64,000 nt of DNA, from NCBI GenBank assembly GCA_025056255.1, contig JANWVT010000011.1, positions 47,482 through 111,481 on the forward strand, given 5' to 3'. Position 1 is the first letter of the stretch. Each line of letters opens with the position of its first letter. This stretch comes from Bernardetiaceae bacterium. GTDB lineage: Bacteria > Bacteroidota > Bacteroidia > Cytophagales > Thermoflexibacteraceae. The notes below the pieces were generated by a model that did not search any database, was not told the origin of the DNA, and saw only the letters and a list, made by a program, of their open reading frames with translations. Shown in pieces: positions 43,698 through 51,887 of this stretch. The position numbers and the translations under genes were made by a program.

Positions 43698-44843
43698 ATG
43701 AAATTTGCCACTAAAGCCGTTCATGCGGGCGTGCATCCAGACCCTACTACGGGGGCTATTATGACGCCTATCTACCAAACCTCTACTTATGTGCAACACT
43801 CGCCCGGCAAACACAAAGGTTACGAGTATGCACGTACGCAAAACCCCACACGCGACGCCTTACAGACAAGCCTTGCCGCATTGGAAAATGGCAAACATGC
43901 ATTTTGTTTTGCCTCAGGATTAGCCGCCATAGACACCGTAATTAAAACCTTACAACCCGGCGATGAGGTAATAGCTACTAATGACCTCTACGGTGGCACT
44001 TATCGGTTGTTTGTGCGCGTTTTTGAAAAATATGGCATTCGCTTCCAATTTATCCCTATGCACAATGCTGATGCTGTTGTACCTCATTTGACACCGCAAA
44101 CCAAGCTATTGTGGATTGAAAGCCCTACGAACCCTCTGCTGAACATTGTAGATATTGAACGCATTTGCCAACTGGCACATCACCATGGCGCTAAGGTAGC
44201 AGTGGACAACACCTTTGCCTCTCCTTACCTGCAAAACCCGCTTGACTTAGGAGCTGACCTAGTGATGCACTCGGTAACCAAATACATTGCTGGGCATTCG
44301 GACGTAGTAATGGGAGCGCTCATTACCAATGATGACCAATGGGCAGACCAATTCAAATTTTTGCAAAATGCCGCAGGAGCTGTTCCAGCACCTATGGACT
44401 GTTTTTTGGTATTGCGCGGAATCAAAACGCTGCACTTGCGCATGAAAGCCCATTGTGAAAATGGAAAAATAGTAGCTCATTTCCTTGCCAATCATCCCAA
44501 AGTGGGGCAAGTTTGGTGGCCCGGGTTGCCTTCGCATCCTAATCATGCCGTAGCAGCCCGTCAAATGCGCGATTTTGGCGGCATGGTTTCTTTTACCCTT
44601 ACAGATGACCGCGTGGAAAATGCCATTCGCCTAATGGAAAACTTGCAACTATTTAGCCTTGCTGAAAGTTTGGGCGGTGTGGAATCGTTATGTGGGCACC
44701 CAGCTACTATGACGCATGCTAGCATTCCCAAACAGGAGCGCGAAAAAGCAGGGCTCCGCGATTCACTTATTCGGCTTAGCGTAGGCATTGAAGATGCACA
44801 AGACCTCTGTGAAGATTTGGAACGTGCTCTGGCTTTGGTGTAG
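43698..44843 (+). CDS. Cystathionine gamma-synthase/lyase-type PLP enzyme
   Basis: 381 residues of the Cys/Met metabolism PLP family. PLP Lys195 lies in HSVTKYIAGHSD; the YARTQNPTRDAL segment and SGLAAIDTVIKTL are also typical, and VAVDNTFASPYLQNPL precedes the Lys. Members can be cystathionine gamma-synthase (MetB), beta-lyase (MetC) or gamma-lyase (CGL); the sequence alone does not decide. It is divergent from bshB1 with a 42-bp gap. A hairpin repeat follows downstream. Confidence 0.9.
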   Translation: MKFATKAVHAGVHPDPTTGAIMTPIYQTSTYVQHSPGKHKGYEYARTQNPTRDALQTSLAALENGKHAFCFASGLAAIDTVIKTLQPGDEVIATNDLYGGTYRLFVRVFEKYGIRFQFIPMHNADAVVPHLTPQTKLLWIESPTNPLLNIVDIERICQLAHHHGAKVAVDNTFASPYLQNPLDLGADLVMHSVTKYIAGHSDVVMGALITNDDQWADQFKFLQNAAGAVPAPMDCFLVLRGIKTLHLRMKAHCENGKIVAHFLANHPKVGQVWWPGLPSHPNHAVAARQMRDFGGMVSFTLTDDRVENAIRLMENLQLFSLAESLGGVESLCGHPATMTHASIPKQEREKAGLRDSLIRLSVGIEDAQDLCEDLERALALV

Positions 44844-45011
44844 CACAAACAAGCAGGCACCACTGTGAGCATGCATAATTGGGAAACCGACATTCTTATC
44901 TGCATGTCAAATTTCAGCTCACATGTTGCAATAGTTGGCAGCATTACTATTCGTTGCTTATGTCTGCATAAACAACCACAAACCGATAGGTGCCTGCTTG
45001 TGAACAACTCT

Positions 45012-45037
45012 CGTGGTGTGTGTCTCCACACACCACG
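45012..45037. repeat. Hairpin repeat with TCTC loop, copy 2
   Basis: CGTGGTGTGTG pairs with CACACACCACG over 11 bp around the loop TCTC and is followed by GC, as in the copy at 18367-18392. It lies between the convergent cystathionine and peptidase genes. Stem positions that differ from copy 1 differ on both sides, keeping the pairing. Confidence 0.65.
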
Positions 45038-45055
45038 GCGAATTTACACAGGCGC

Positions 45056-47239
45056 TTACAAGTTTTTCAAGATAAAGTCTGTCATCATCTGGTAGAGGTG
45101 AATGCGCGTGATACCACCGTAGATACCATGGTTGCGGTCGGGATAGTAAAATGACTCAAACTGTTTGTTAGCAGCAATGAGTGCATTTTGCAGCGCTACC
45201 GCATTTTGAAAATGCACGTTGTCGTCGCCTGTGCCATGTATCAGTAAAAACTTTCCTTTTAGCTTGTCAGCGTGGGTAACAGGGGAGTAGTCGTCGTAGC
45301 CACTGGGATTATCTTGCGGACGCTGCAAAAACCGCTCGGTGTAGATAGTGTCATAAAAACGCCAGTTAGTAACAGGTGCCACGGCAATAGCGGCTTTGAA
45401 TACGTCATTGCCCAGCAACAAACAAAGCGAACTCATATAACCGCCATAGCTCCATCCCCAAATGCCAATGCGACTTTTGTCTACATAGGGTAAAGTAGCC
45501 AGATATTGAGCAGCTGCTATTTGGTCTTCGGTTTCGTATTTGCCCAAGCGGGCGTATGTAACTTTTTTGAAAGCCTCGCCGCGTCCACCTGTACCTCTAT
45601 TGTCCACACATGCAATTAAATAACCATTTTGTGCCAACAAGTTATGCCAAAGGTCGTTAGCACCACTTGCATAACTATTCAGTACTTGTTGAGAGCCGGG
45701 TCCGCCATACACATGCATCAGTACCGGATAGCGTTTGTTAGCATCAAAATCTGGTGGCTTAATAAAGTACCCATTTAGCAAGGTGCCGTCTGTGGTTTTG
45801 AAAGTAAAAAATTCTTTTTGAGAGATGCGGAAGTCAGCAGCAGTTTGTTGCAGCACTTGGTTTTCCTCTAATACTTTTATTAAGCGATTTCCTGCTACTT
45901 GGTAGAGCTTTACATTCAGCGGCATTTGGTTGCTGCTATGGTAGCAGAAGTAGTACTTGAAATCGTGGCTCAGATTAATGCGGTTGCTACCAGCCTGTTG
46001 AGTAAGGCGTTGTTTATTTTTTCCATCTAAACCAATTCTATAAAAATGCCGCTCCAACGGCGACACTTCCGTAGAAGTGTAGTAAATAACGGGTACTTTG
46101 GTGCTTTCGTCAACACCAAGAAAATTATCTACCTCCCACTCGCCCTGAGTGATAGGTCGCACCAGTTTCCCATCGTTGTTGTAAAGGTACAAATGCTTAT
46201 AGCCACTTTGTTCACTTGCCCAAATAAATTGCTTGCCATTTTTCAGATATACAGCCATATCGAAGTTTTCCGCTTCCAGATAAGTGCTACTGTTTTCTTC
46301 TAATATGCGCGTAGTTTTTCCTGTTGTAGCATTGGCATGGAGCAGCTCCATTTTGTTTTGTAGACGATTCAAACGCAATACAGCAAGGGTATTGGGGATA
46401 TTTGTCCATCTGATTCGCGGCACATACATATCGGTTTCGCTGCCCAATTCTATAACAGTGGTTTTAGCAGTAGACAGCTCATAAATAGATACACTGACAA
46501 TTGAGTTGTTTTCTCCTGCCTTAGGATACTTAAATCGATAGTCGGTTGGATAAAGCGCATTTGACCAAATTTGCATGTTGTACTCTGGCACTTTTCGCTC
46601 GTCGAAGCTGATAAAAGCAATTTTACTGCCGTCGGGCGACCATTCAAAGGCTTTTGCCATGCTAAACTCTTCCTCATAAACCCAGTCCGCACTTCCATGA
46701 ATGAGCTCGTTGGGTTTTCCGGTAGTCGTAACAGGAATTTCCTTGCCAGATGCTAAGTCTTTGATAAACAAATTGTTGTTTCGAGTGAATGCCACTTTGC
46801 TGCCGTCGGGTGAAAATGTGGCGTAAGACTGTTTACCATTTGCCGAAAGTGGTGTTAAAGCCTTTGTAGCAAGGTCGTAAACAAAAAATACTGCTTTGTA
46901 AGAGCGGCGATAGATTGGCTCAAAATCGGTGGTGAGCAGTAGCTTGGTTTCGTCGGCACTAAAAGTATAATCGTTGAAAGCAATGTTTAAGCGGCTACCT
47001 TCCAGAATAGTCTTAACAGCTTGTCCAGTAGATACATCGTATTGTACAATATCTGCACCGCTCTGGGCAGTGTAGTATCTGCCGTCTTGCATCCAGTTTA
47101 CGTTATCCACTGAGCGTGGACGCAAGGCACTGTTGCGGTAGATGTCGCTAACAGTGAGCTTTTTTTGTCCGTTTACAGATACTGCCCACAATCCAAAAAA
47201 CATGGGCAGTATCCACCATTTGCTGTTCTGTTTTATCAT
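45056..47239 (-). CDS. S9 family peptidase (dipeptidyl peptidase IV type)
   Basis: 727 residues. Signal peptide MIKQNSKWWILPMFFGLWAVSVNGQ, then an N-terminal beta-propeller (about 70-480) with repeated PDGSKVAF and DGSKIAF blades, and the C-terminal alpha/beta-hydrolase (about 500-727). The nucleophile is in GWSYGGYMSS at about 596, the Asp in GTGDDNVHFQNA at about 673 and the His in DRNHGIYGG at about 704. The frame is open from 47323, but the terminator hairpin of the upstream gene overlaps that start, so 47239 is preferred; 47281 is the alternative. It should be exported, removing dipeptides from the N-terminus, often after Pro or Ala. Confidence 0.93.
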   Translation of the reverse strand: MIKQNSKWWILPMFFGLWAVSVNGQKKLTVSDIYRNSALRPRSVDNVNWMQDGRYYTAQSGADIVQYDVSTGQAVKTILEGSRLNIAFNDYTFSADETKLLLTTDFEPIYRRSYKAVFFVYDLATKALTPLSANGKQSYATFSPDGSKVAFTRNNNLFIKDLASGKEIPVTTTGKPNELIHGSADWVYEEEFSMAKAFEWSPDGSKIAFISFDERKVPEYNMQIWSNALYPTDYRFKYPKAGENNSIVSVSIYELSTAKTTVIELGSETDMYVPRIRWTNIPNTLAVLRLNRLQNKMELLHANATTGKTTRILEENSSTYLEAENFDMAVYLKNGKQFIWASEQSGYKHLYLYNNDGKLVRPITQGEWEVDNFLGVDESTKVPVIYYTSTEVSPLERHFYRIGLDGKNKQRLTQQAGSNRINLSHDFKYYFCYHSSNQMPLNVKLYQVAGNRLIKVLEENQVLQQTAADFRISQKEFFTFKTTDGTLLNGYFIKPPDFDANKRYPVLMHVYGGPGSQQVLNSYASGANDLWHNLLAQNGYLIACVDNRGTGGRGEAFKKVTYARLGKYETEDQIAAAQYLATLPYVDKSRIGIWGWSYGGYMSSLCLLLGNDVFKAAIAVAPVTNWRFYDTIYTERFLQRPQDNPSGYDDYSPVTHADKLKGKFLLIHGTGDDNVHFQNAVALQNALIAANKQFESFYYPDRNHGIYGGITRIHLYQMMTDFILKNL

Positions 47240-47291
47240 AAGTGAGTAGTTTGGAATTAGGCTTGTAAAGATAGACTTCATGCAAGAAAAA

Positions 47292-47316
47292 AACCTTTGG
47301 GCAATACCCAAAGGTT
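47292..47316 (-). terminator. Rho-independent terminator after the secreted hypothetical protein
   Basis: AACCTTTGGG pairs perfectly with CCCAAAGGTT, a 10-bp stem with loop CAATA, followed on the minus strand by TTTTTTT. It lies 38 nt after the stop at 47354 and overlaps the longest reading frame of the peptidase, arguing that translation of the peptidase starts downstream. Confidence 0.85.
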
Positions 47317-47353
47317 TAGTCAATAATACTCGATCTATGATACTACTTATTTT

Positions 47354-47971
47354 TCAATGCTGGTTAGAAAGCAGTTGGCTGCGTATTTGCTTAATTTTGT
47401 TTTCTTTCAATATCTTAATTTGCATTTCTTGCTCTTCTATCCACTTAACGCGGCTATAGTCTCCTTTGGGATGTTTTTTCTCGTAAGGAATATAAGTAAC
47501 GCCCAAATCTTTAAAAATATCTCGGTACATATCTTCCAAAATCACGAAGTTTTCGTTGATATTACTTTTCAGCTCAGCTAGTCCTTTTTGTTCTTCGCGA
47601 ATAAAGGCTTCCACATCGGCAAGAGCTTTGGCGGGCAACTCGGTAGTGGGAGAGGGAGTAGGGCTGCTTTTACTAGCCTGATGTTCAATTGATGTTACAA
47701 TAGCTTCTTTGTCGGCAATTTCTTGTAAAAGAAGTTGGTGTTTCCATTCCAGTACTTGCTGCTGTTCGGCTGGCGTCATTAAAATCCATTTTTTGCCATA
47801 GTAATTTGCCCAAACCTCTAAGTCGTGAGGAGCTTGCTTCACCTTTACCCACTGTTCAGGCTTATTAAGAGGGTCATCTACAAATTGCGCATGTGCAGTG
47901 GCAAACGCAAACCAAATAAACAATAAACACAACCACCCTGTTCTGGTTGAAAAAACGTAACTGTGAGTCAT
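47354..47971 (-). CDS. Secreted hypothetical protein
   Basis: 205 residues. Signal peptide cleaved near ATAHAQF (residue about 30). The mature part is highly charged and helical, with a Ser/Thr/Pro-rich spacer (SKSSPTPSPTTELP) followed by a predicted coiled coil (VEAFIREEQKGLAELKSNI). I do not recognise a family. It is a single gene with its own terminator and promoter-like element. Confidence 0.65.
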   Translation of the reverse strand: MTHSYVFSTRTGWLCLLFIWFAFATAHAQFVDDPLNKPEQWVKVKQAPHDLEVWANYYGKKWILMTPAEQQQVLEWKHQLLLQEIADKEAIVTSIEHQASKSSPTPSPTTELPAKALADVEAFIREEQKGLAELKSNINENFVILEDMYRDIFKDLGVTYIPYEKKHPKGDYSRVKWIEEQEMQIKILKENKIKQIRSQLLSNQH

Positions 47972-48012
47972 AGGGGTAAATGTTAAAACCTCTTAGTTAT
48001 CTTACGAACGTT

Positions 48013-48020
48013 CAAAATTA
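48013..48020 (-). promoter_or_regulatory. -7 promoter element (TAATTTTG) of the secreted hypothetical gene
   Basis: The minus strand reads TAATTTTG, matching TAnnTTTG, about 42 nt before the ATG at 47971. A canonical -33 box is not evident. Confidence 0.4.
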
Positions 48021-48070
48021 TTGTTTTAGTATGTTGCATTTTCTGAAATGTTATGAGTAATATTACTTAG

Positions 48071-49210
48071 ATGAACTTTGTTCAACGAATGTACGATTTT
48101 GTAATTATTGGAGGTGGCCTAAGTGGGCTAACTGCTGCTTTGGTGCTTGGCAAAGCAGGTGCAAAGGTGGTATTGCTAGAAAAGAATGCTTATCCGTTTC
48201 ATCGGGTTTGCGGAGAATATGTTTCGAATGAGGTATTGCCTTTGCTGAGCAGTTTAGGCATTTACCCATTGAAATGGGGGGCTGTACCAATTAGCCGCCT
48301 GCAGGTGACCTCGCCCAAGGGCACTTCGCTCACTTTACCACTGGAAAGTGGCGGATTTGGTGTTAGTCGTTATTTGCTTGACGCCCAAATGGCAGCCATG
48401 GCAGCTGCTAACGGCGTAGAGGTAATAGAGCGTTGTACGGTAGAACGCATCACAAGCGCTGCCATTAGCGGCTTCGAAGCGGTTAGCAGCAAAGGGCAAC
48501 GATGGACGGCAAGATGGGCAATTGCTGCACATGGCAAACGCTCCAACTTAGACAAGCAGCTAAACCGGAAATTTTTTGCTCAGCGCTCGCCTTTTGTAGG
48601 GGTGAAATACCATGTAAAAATTGCACATAATCAAGATTTAATTGCATTGCATAACTTTGAGGGAGGATACTGTGGTATTTCGCGCATCGAGGCAGACCGA
48701 TGCTGTTTGTGTTATTTAGTAACGCGTCAGCAGCTTAAAAATCATGGCTCTGTTGCGCAATTAGAAGCGAAAATCTTACATAAAAACCCTTTCCTAAGAG
48801 CAATATTTTTGCAAGCTGAAAAACTCTACGATGCCCCTAAGGTTATCAATGAAATTTCCTTTGCAGCTAAAACCACTGTGGAGAACGGTATTTTCATGTG
48901 CGGAGATGCTGCAGGTATGATTGCACCTCTTTGTGGCAATGGCATGGCAATGGCTATTCACGGAGGCGCTTTGTTAGCCAACCTGCTGCTACAGTGTGAG
49001 GCAGGTAAAATTAGTCGGGAAGAGTTGTACCTGCAATATTTCCAAACATGGCAGCGCCTTTTTGCCACTCGCTTGTGGGTAGGGCGGCAAATTCAGCATT
49101 TTTTTGGCTCTTCTCTATTGAGCGAAGCACTGGTAGCAAGTTTGCGCAAATTGCCTTCACTTGCCCAATGGCTTATTAAGCAAACACATGGCAAGCCTAT
49201 AGACTACTGA
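48071..49210 (+). CDS. FAD-dependent oxidoreductase, geranylgeranyl-reductase-like
   Basis: 379 residues. FAD-binding VIIGGGLSGLTAALVLGKAG at about 11-30, substrate region FHRVCGEYVSNEVLPLL, and GDAAGMIAPLCGNGMAMAIHGG, the second FAD motif, place it in the geranylgeranyl reductase/p-hydroxybenzoate hydroxylase-like group. In Bacteroidota such flavoproteins often sit in pigment or aryl-polyene clusters, but here no such genes are nearby. An alternative ATG at 48089 gives MYDFVIIGGG. Function of this single gene is not known. Confidence 0.85.
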   Translation: MNFVQRMYDFVIIGGGLSGLTAALVLGKAGAKVVLLEKNAYPFHRVCGEYVSNEVLPLLSSLGIYPLKWGAVPISRLQVTSPKGTSLTLPLESGGFGVSRYLLDAQMAAMAAANGVEVIERCTVERITSAAISGFEAVSSKGQRWTARWAIAAHGKRSNLDKQLNRKFFAQRSPFVGVKYHVKIAHNQDLIALHNFEGGYCGISRIEADRCCLCYLVTRQQLKNHGSVAQLEAKILHKNPFLRAIFLQAEKLYDAPKVINEISFAAKTTVENGIFMCGDAAGMIAPLCGNGMAMAIHGGALLANLLLQCEAGKISREELYLQYFQTWQRLFATRLWVGRQIQHFFGSSLLSEALVASLRKLPSLAQWLIKQTHGKPIDY

Positions 49211-49238
49211 GCGAAACATTTGATTGTCAATAGTCATA

Positions 49239-49246
49239 TAGTTTTG
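49239..49246 (+). promoter_or_regulatory. -7 promoter element (TAGTTTTG) of the hybrid kinase operon
   Basis: TAGTTTTG matches TAnnTTTG, with TTG at 49220-49222, 16 nt upstream. Transcription would start near 49253, 34 nt before the kinase ATG at 49287, and would cover the kinase and pbpC. Confidence 0.5.
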
Positions 49247-49286
49247 CAAAAAAATTGTATCAATATTACTGATAATAAGGGAAACT

Positions 49287-51881
49287 ATGGTTTGCTCGCC
49301 GGATAATGTAGGCTTAGATATTGAAACCTTGCTGGTGTTGCTAGACACGCACGTACTTATTGCCACTGATGAGCAGTGGCGAATAAGGCATTGGAGCAAC
49401 GGTGCTGTTCGGGCAACAGGCTACTTGTGCGAAGAAAGCATAGGGGCTTCCTTTATAAAGCGTTTGAGCGCTGTTTCAGCCGATATTTTAACTGCACTAC
49501 TTCCTACATCGGGTTTCAGCCGACCTATCCAACTCTCAATGATAGATGCTCACGGGCATAAAAAGTATTTTTCGTTGCAAGTAGCAAGGCAGCAGTCGGG
49601 CGGATATTTATTTTATGGCTTGCTTGACGACCGCTCGCATGAAATTCAACCAAAAACAGTAAACGCTACTGAAAATCTGATTTGCATTGATTTTCAAGGC
49701 AACCTGATAGGTTTTTCTGAAAAGCATCAAATTTTTCAACCTTACTTAAACAATCTTTTTAGCAAAGAAGAAGGGCGCCAGTTGTTGGAAAGTCTTTCAA
49801 AAGGCATTATTTCTGAAACTGAGGCATTGGTGGGCAATCGTTTCTACCGCTTCAATTTTACACCTTTGCCCGCGCAGGGATATATCTACATTCATCCTAA
49901 AGACATTACCGACCGCAAACTAACCGAAGAAAAACTTCGCGCAAGTGTTAATTTGTTTCGCTTGCTATCGGAAAATGCCCAAGATTTAATTTGCGTGCAC
50001 TCCCCTAATGGCGAGCTTCAATATGTTTCCCAGTCGGTTTATGATTTGCTGGGCTACGAACCTTCTCAGTTGGTTTCTCTTTCTCCACACCTGTTTGTTC
50101 ATCCAGCTGATTGGATAAAACTGGCACGCTACCACCGACGCATCATTCGCAACCGAAGTGCAGAAGCCATTCAATATCGCATTAGGCGCTCCGACGGCAC
50201 CTATTGCTGGTTTGAAACCATTGCCAAAGCTATTGTAAGCCCTCAAAACAAACTCATCCAAATTCAAAGCACCTCGCGCAATATAGACCAACGCAAAGCC
50301 TTTGAGCAAAAACTTATTGAGGCAAGGGAAGAAGCACTGCGCTCTATGAAAGCTAAAGAAACTTTTCTTTCTACCATGAGCCATGAGTTGCGCACGCCGT
50401 TAAATGCAGTAGTGGGCATGACTCACCTGCTAATGGAAGAAAATCCTCGCCCTGAGCAAATGCAACATTTACAAACTCTTCGATTTGCAGCAGAGAATCT
50501 GTTGGTGCTCATCAACGATATTTTAGATTTCTCTAAAATTGAAGCCGGCAAAATCAGTTTTGAAAACACTGCATTTAACTTGCGCGAACTTATTAGTTCT
50601 ACGCAAAATACATTTCGCTTGCGAGCAGTAGAAAAAGGTATTTCTTTCCGAGTTAAAATAGCAAAAGACGTTCCTGAGTATGTCAAGGGCGACCCTACTC
50701 GCCTTAATCAAATTATTACCAACTTGCTCAGCAATGCCATTAAATTCACCGAACGCGGAAAAGTTGTAATGGAAGTAAAAGTGTTGCAGCAGTCTGCCCA
50801 ATGCGTTGTTTTGCACTTTTCCGTTTCTGATACTGGAATAGGCATTCCTGAAGAGCAACACCAGCGCATCTTTGAGTATTTTACCCAAGCCTCAGGCGAT
50901 ACCACACGCAAATATGGCGGCACAGGACTGGGCTTAGCTATTGTGAAGCGTTTACTGGAGTTACAAGGTAGTCAAATTTTTCTACAAAGCAAAGAAGGCA
51001 AAGGTTCTTGCTTTTATTTTTCGCTTGCGTTCAACAAAACCGACGAACGCCCTCACAAAAGTATATTCATTGGTAGTGTTGCCCCAAAAACTTTACCACA
51101 AGAGCTAAAAATTTTACTTGTGGAAGACAATGAAACCAACCGCATAGTAGCTTCTAAATTTATGGAAAAGTGGGGTATTAAACCCGATATAGCCATCAAC
51201 GGCGTACAGGCTTTACAGGCTTTTCGCCAGCAAAGCTATCAGCTTATTCTTATGGACTTGCAAATGCCTGAAATGGATGGTTTTCAAACTGCTGCTGCTA
51301 TTCGCCAACTGGAGGCAGCAAAAAACTTACCCCCAGTTCCTATTATTGCCCTAACAGCATCTGTACTGGGCGACGTGCGCAACAAAGTAATACAAGCAGG
51401 CATGACCGACTACATCAGCAAACCCTTTCATCCAGAAGAACTATATCGCAAAATACTCTCGCACCTGCTACCCTCTCACCTCAACTCAACAATAACAACT
51501 ACTCAAAGCGAACCTCCTACTAAAAGCAGCCGCAAACGCAAAAACCAGAATGCTGTTATTTGCTTAGACAGCATAGCAGCATTTGCTATGCGTGATGCCA
51601 ACTTTGAACGCGAACTGCTGCAAATTTATCTGAAAACTTTTCAGCAACTCCCTCAACAGGTACATACCTGTATCGTACAAGCAGACACACAAGCAATGAA
51701 TGCCTTGCTTCACAAGGTTAAACCTACCTTGCAAAGTCTAAAAGCAAAGCGCATAGAAAGTCTGTTACGACGCATTTTAAAAGCTATCAGCAACAATGAA
51801 CCTGCTGACAATGCCTTTCAACAATTAGTGGAAATGTCGGCAACGGCAAATGAGTTATTGTTGTTGAAACTACAAAACTAA
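49287..51881 (+). CDS. Hybrid sensor histidine kinase: PAS-like, PAS, HK, receiver, Hpt
   Basis: 864 residues with no signal peptide or membrane helix, so it is cytosolic. Three PAS-like regions (about 10-120, 125-215 and 220-345) are followed by the DHp domain with His about 366 in FLSTMSHELRTPLNAVVGM. The ATPase has NLLSNAIKFTE, VSDTGIGIPEE and GGTGLGLAIVKRL. A receiver domain (about 605-725) has the Asp at about 656 in LILMDLQMPEMDGF. The C-terminal helical bundle carries LLHKVKPTLQSL at about 808, resembling an Hpt phosphotransfer site. A complete phosphorelay is therefore within one chain. pbpC begins 6 nt later, implying a cell-wall output or shared expression. Confidence 0.93.
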   Translation: MVCSPDNVGLDIETLLVLLDTHVLIATDEQWRIRHWSNGAVRATGYLCEESIGASFIKRLSAVSADILTALLPTSGFSRPIQLSMIDAHGHKKYFSLQVARQQSGGYLFYGLLDDRSHEIQPKTVNATENLICIDFQGNLIGFSEKHQIFQPYLNNLFSKEEGRQLLESLSKGIISETEALVGNRFYRFNFTPLPAQGYIYIHPKDITDRKLTEEKLRASVNLFRLLSENAQDLICVHSPNGELQYVSQSVYDLLGYEPSQLVSLSPHLFVHPADWIKLARYHRRIIRNRSAEAIQYRIRRSDGTYCWFETIAKAIVSPQNKLIQIQSTSRNIDQRKAFEQKLIEAREEALRSMKAKETFLSTMSHELRTPLNAVVGMTHLLMEENPRPEQMQHLQTLRFAAENLLVLINDILDFSKIEAGKISFENTAFNLRELISSTQNTFRLRAVEKGISFRVKIAKDVPEYVKGDPTRLNQIITNLLSNAIKFTERGKVVMEVKVLQQSAQCVVLHFSVSDTGIGIPEEQHQRIFEYFTQASGDTTRKYGGTGLGLAIVKRLLELQGSQIFLQSKEGKGSCFYFSLAFNKTDERPHKSIFIGSVAPKTLPQELKILLVEDNETNRIVASKFMEKWGIKPDIAINGVQALQAFRQQSYQLILMDLQMPEMDGFQTAAAIRQLEAAKNLPPVPIIALTASVLGDVRNKVIQAGMTDYISKPFHPEELYRKILSHLLPSHLNSTITTTQSEPPTKSSRKRKNQNAVICLDSIAAFAMRDANFERELLQIYLKTFQQLPQQVHTCIVQADTQAMNALLHKVKPTLQSLKAKRIESLLRRILKAISNNEPADNAFQQLVEMSATANELLLLKLQN

Positions 51882-51887
51882 AAAGCA

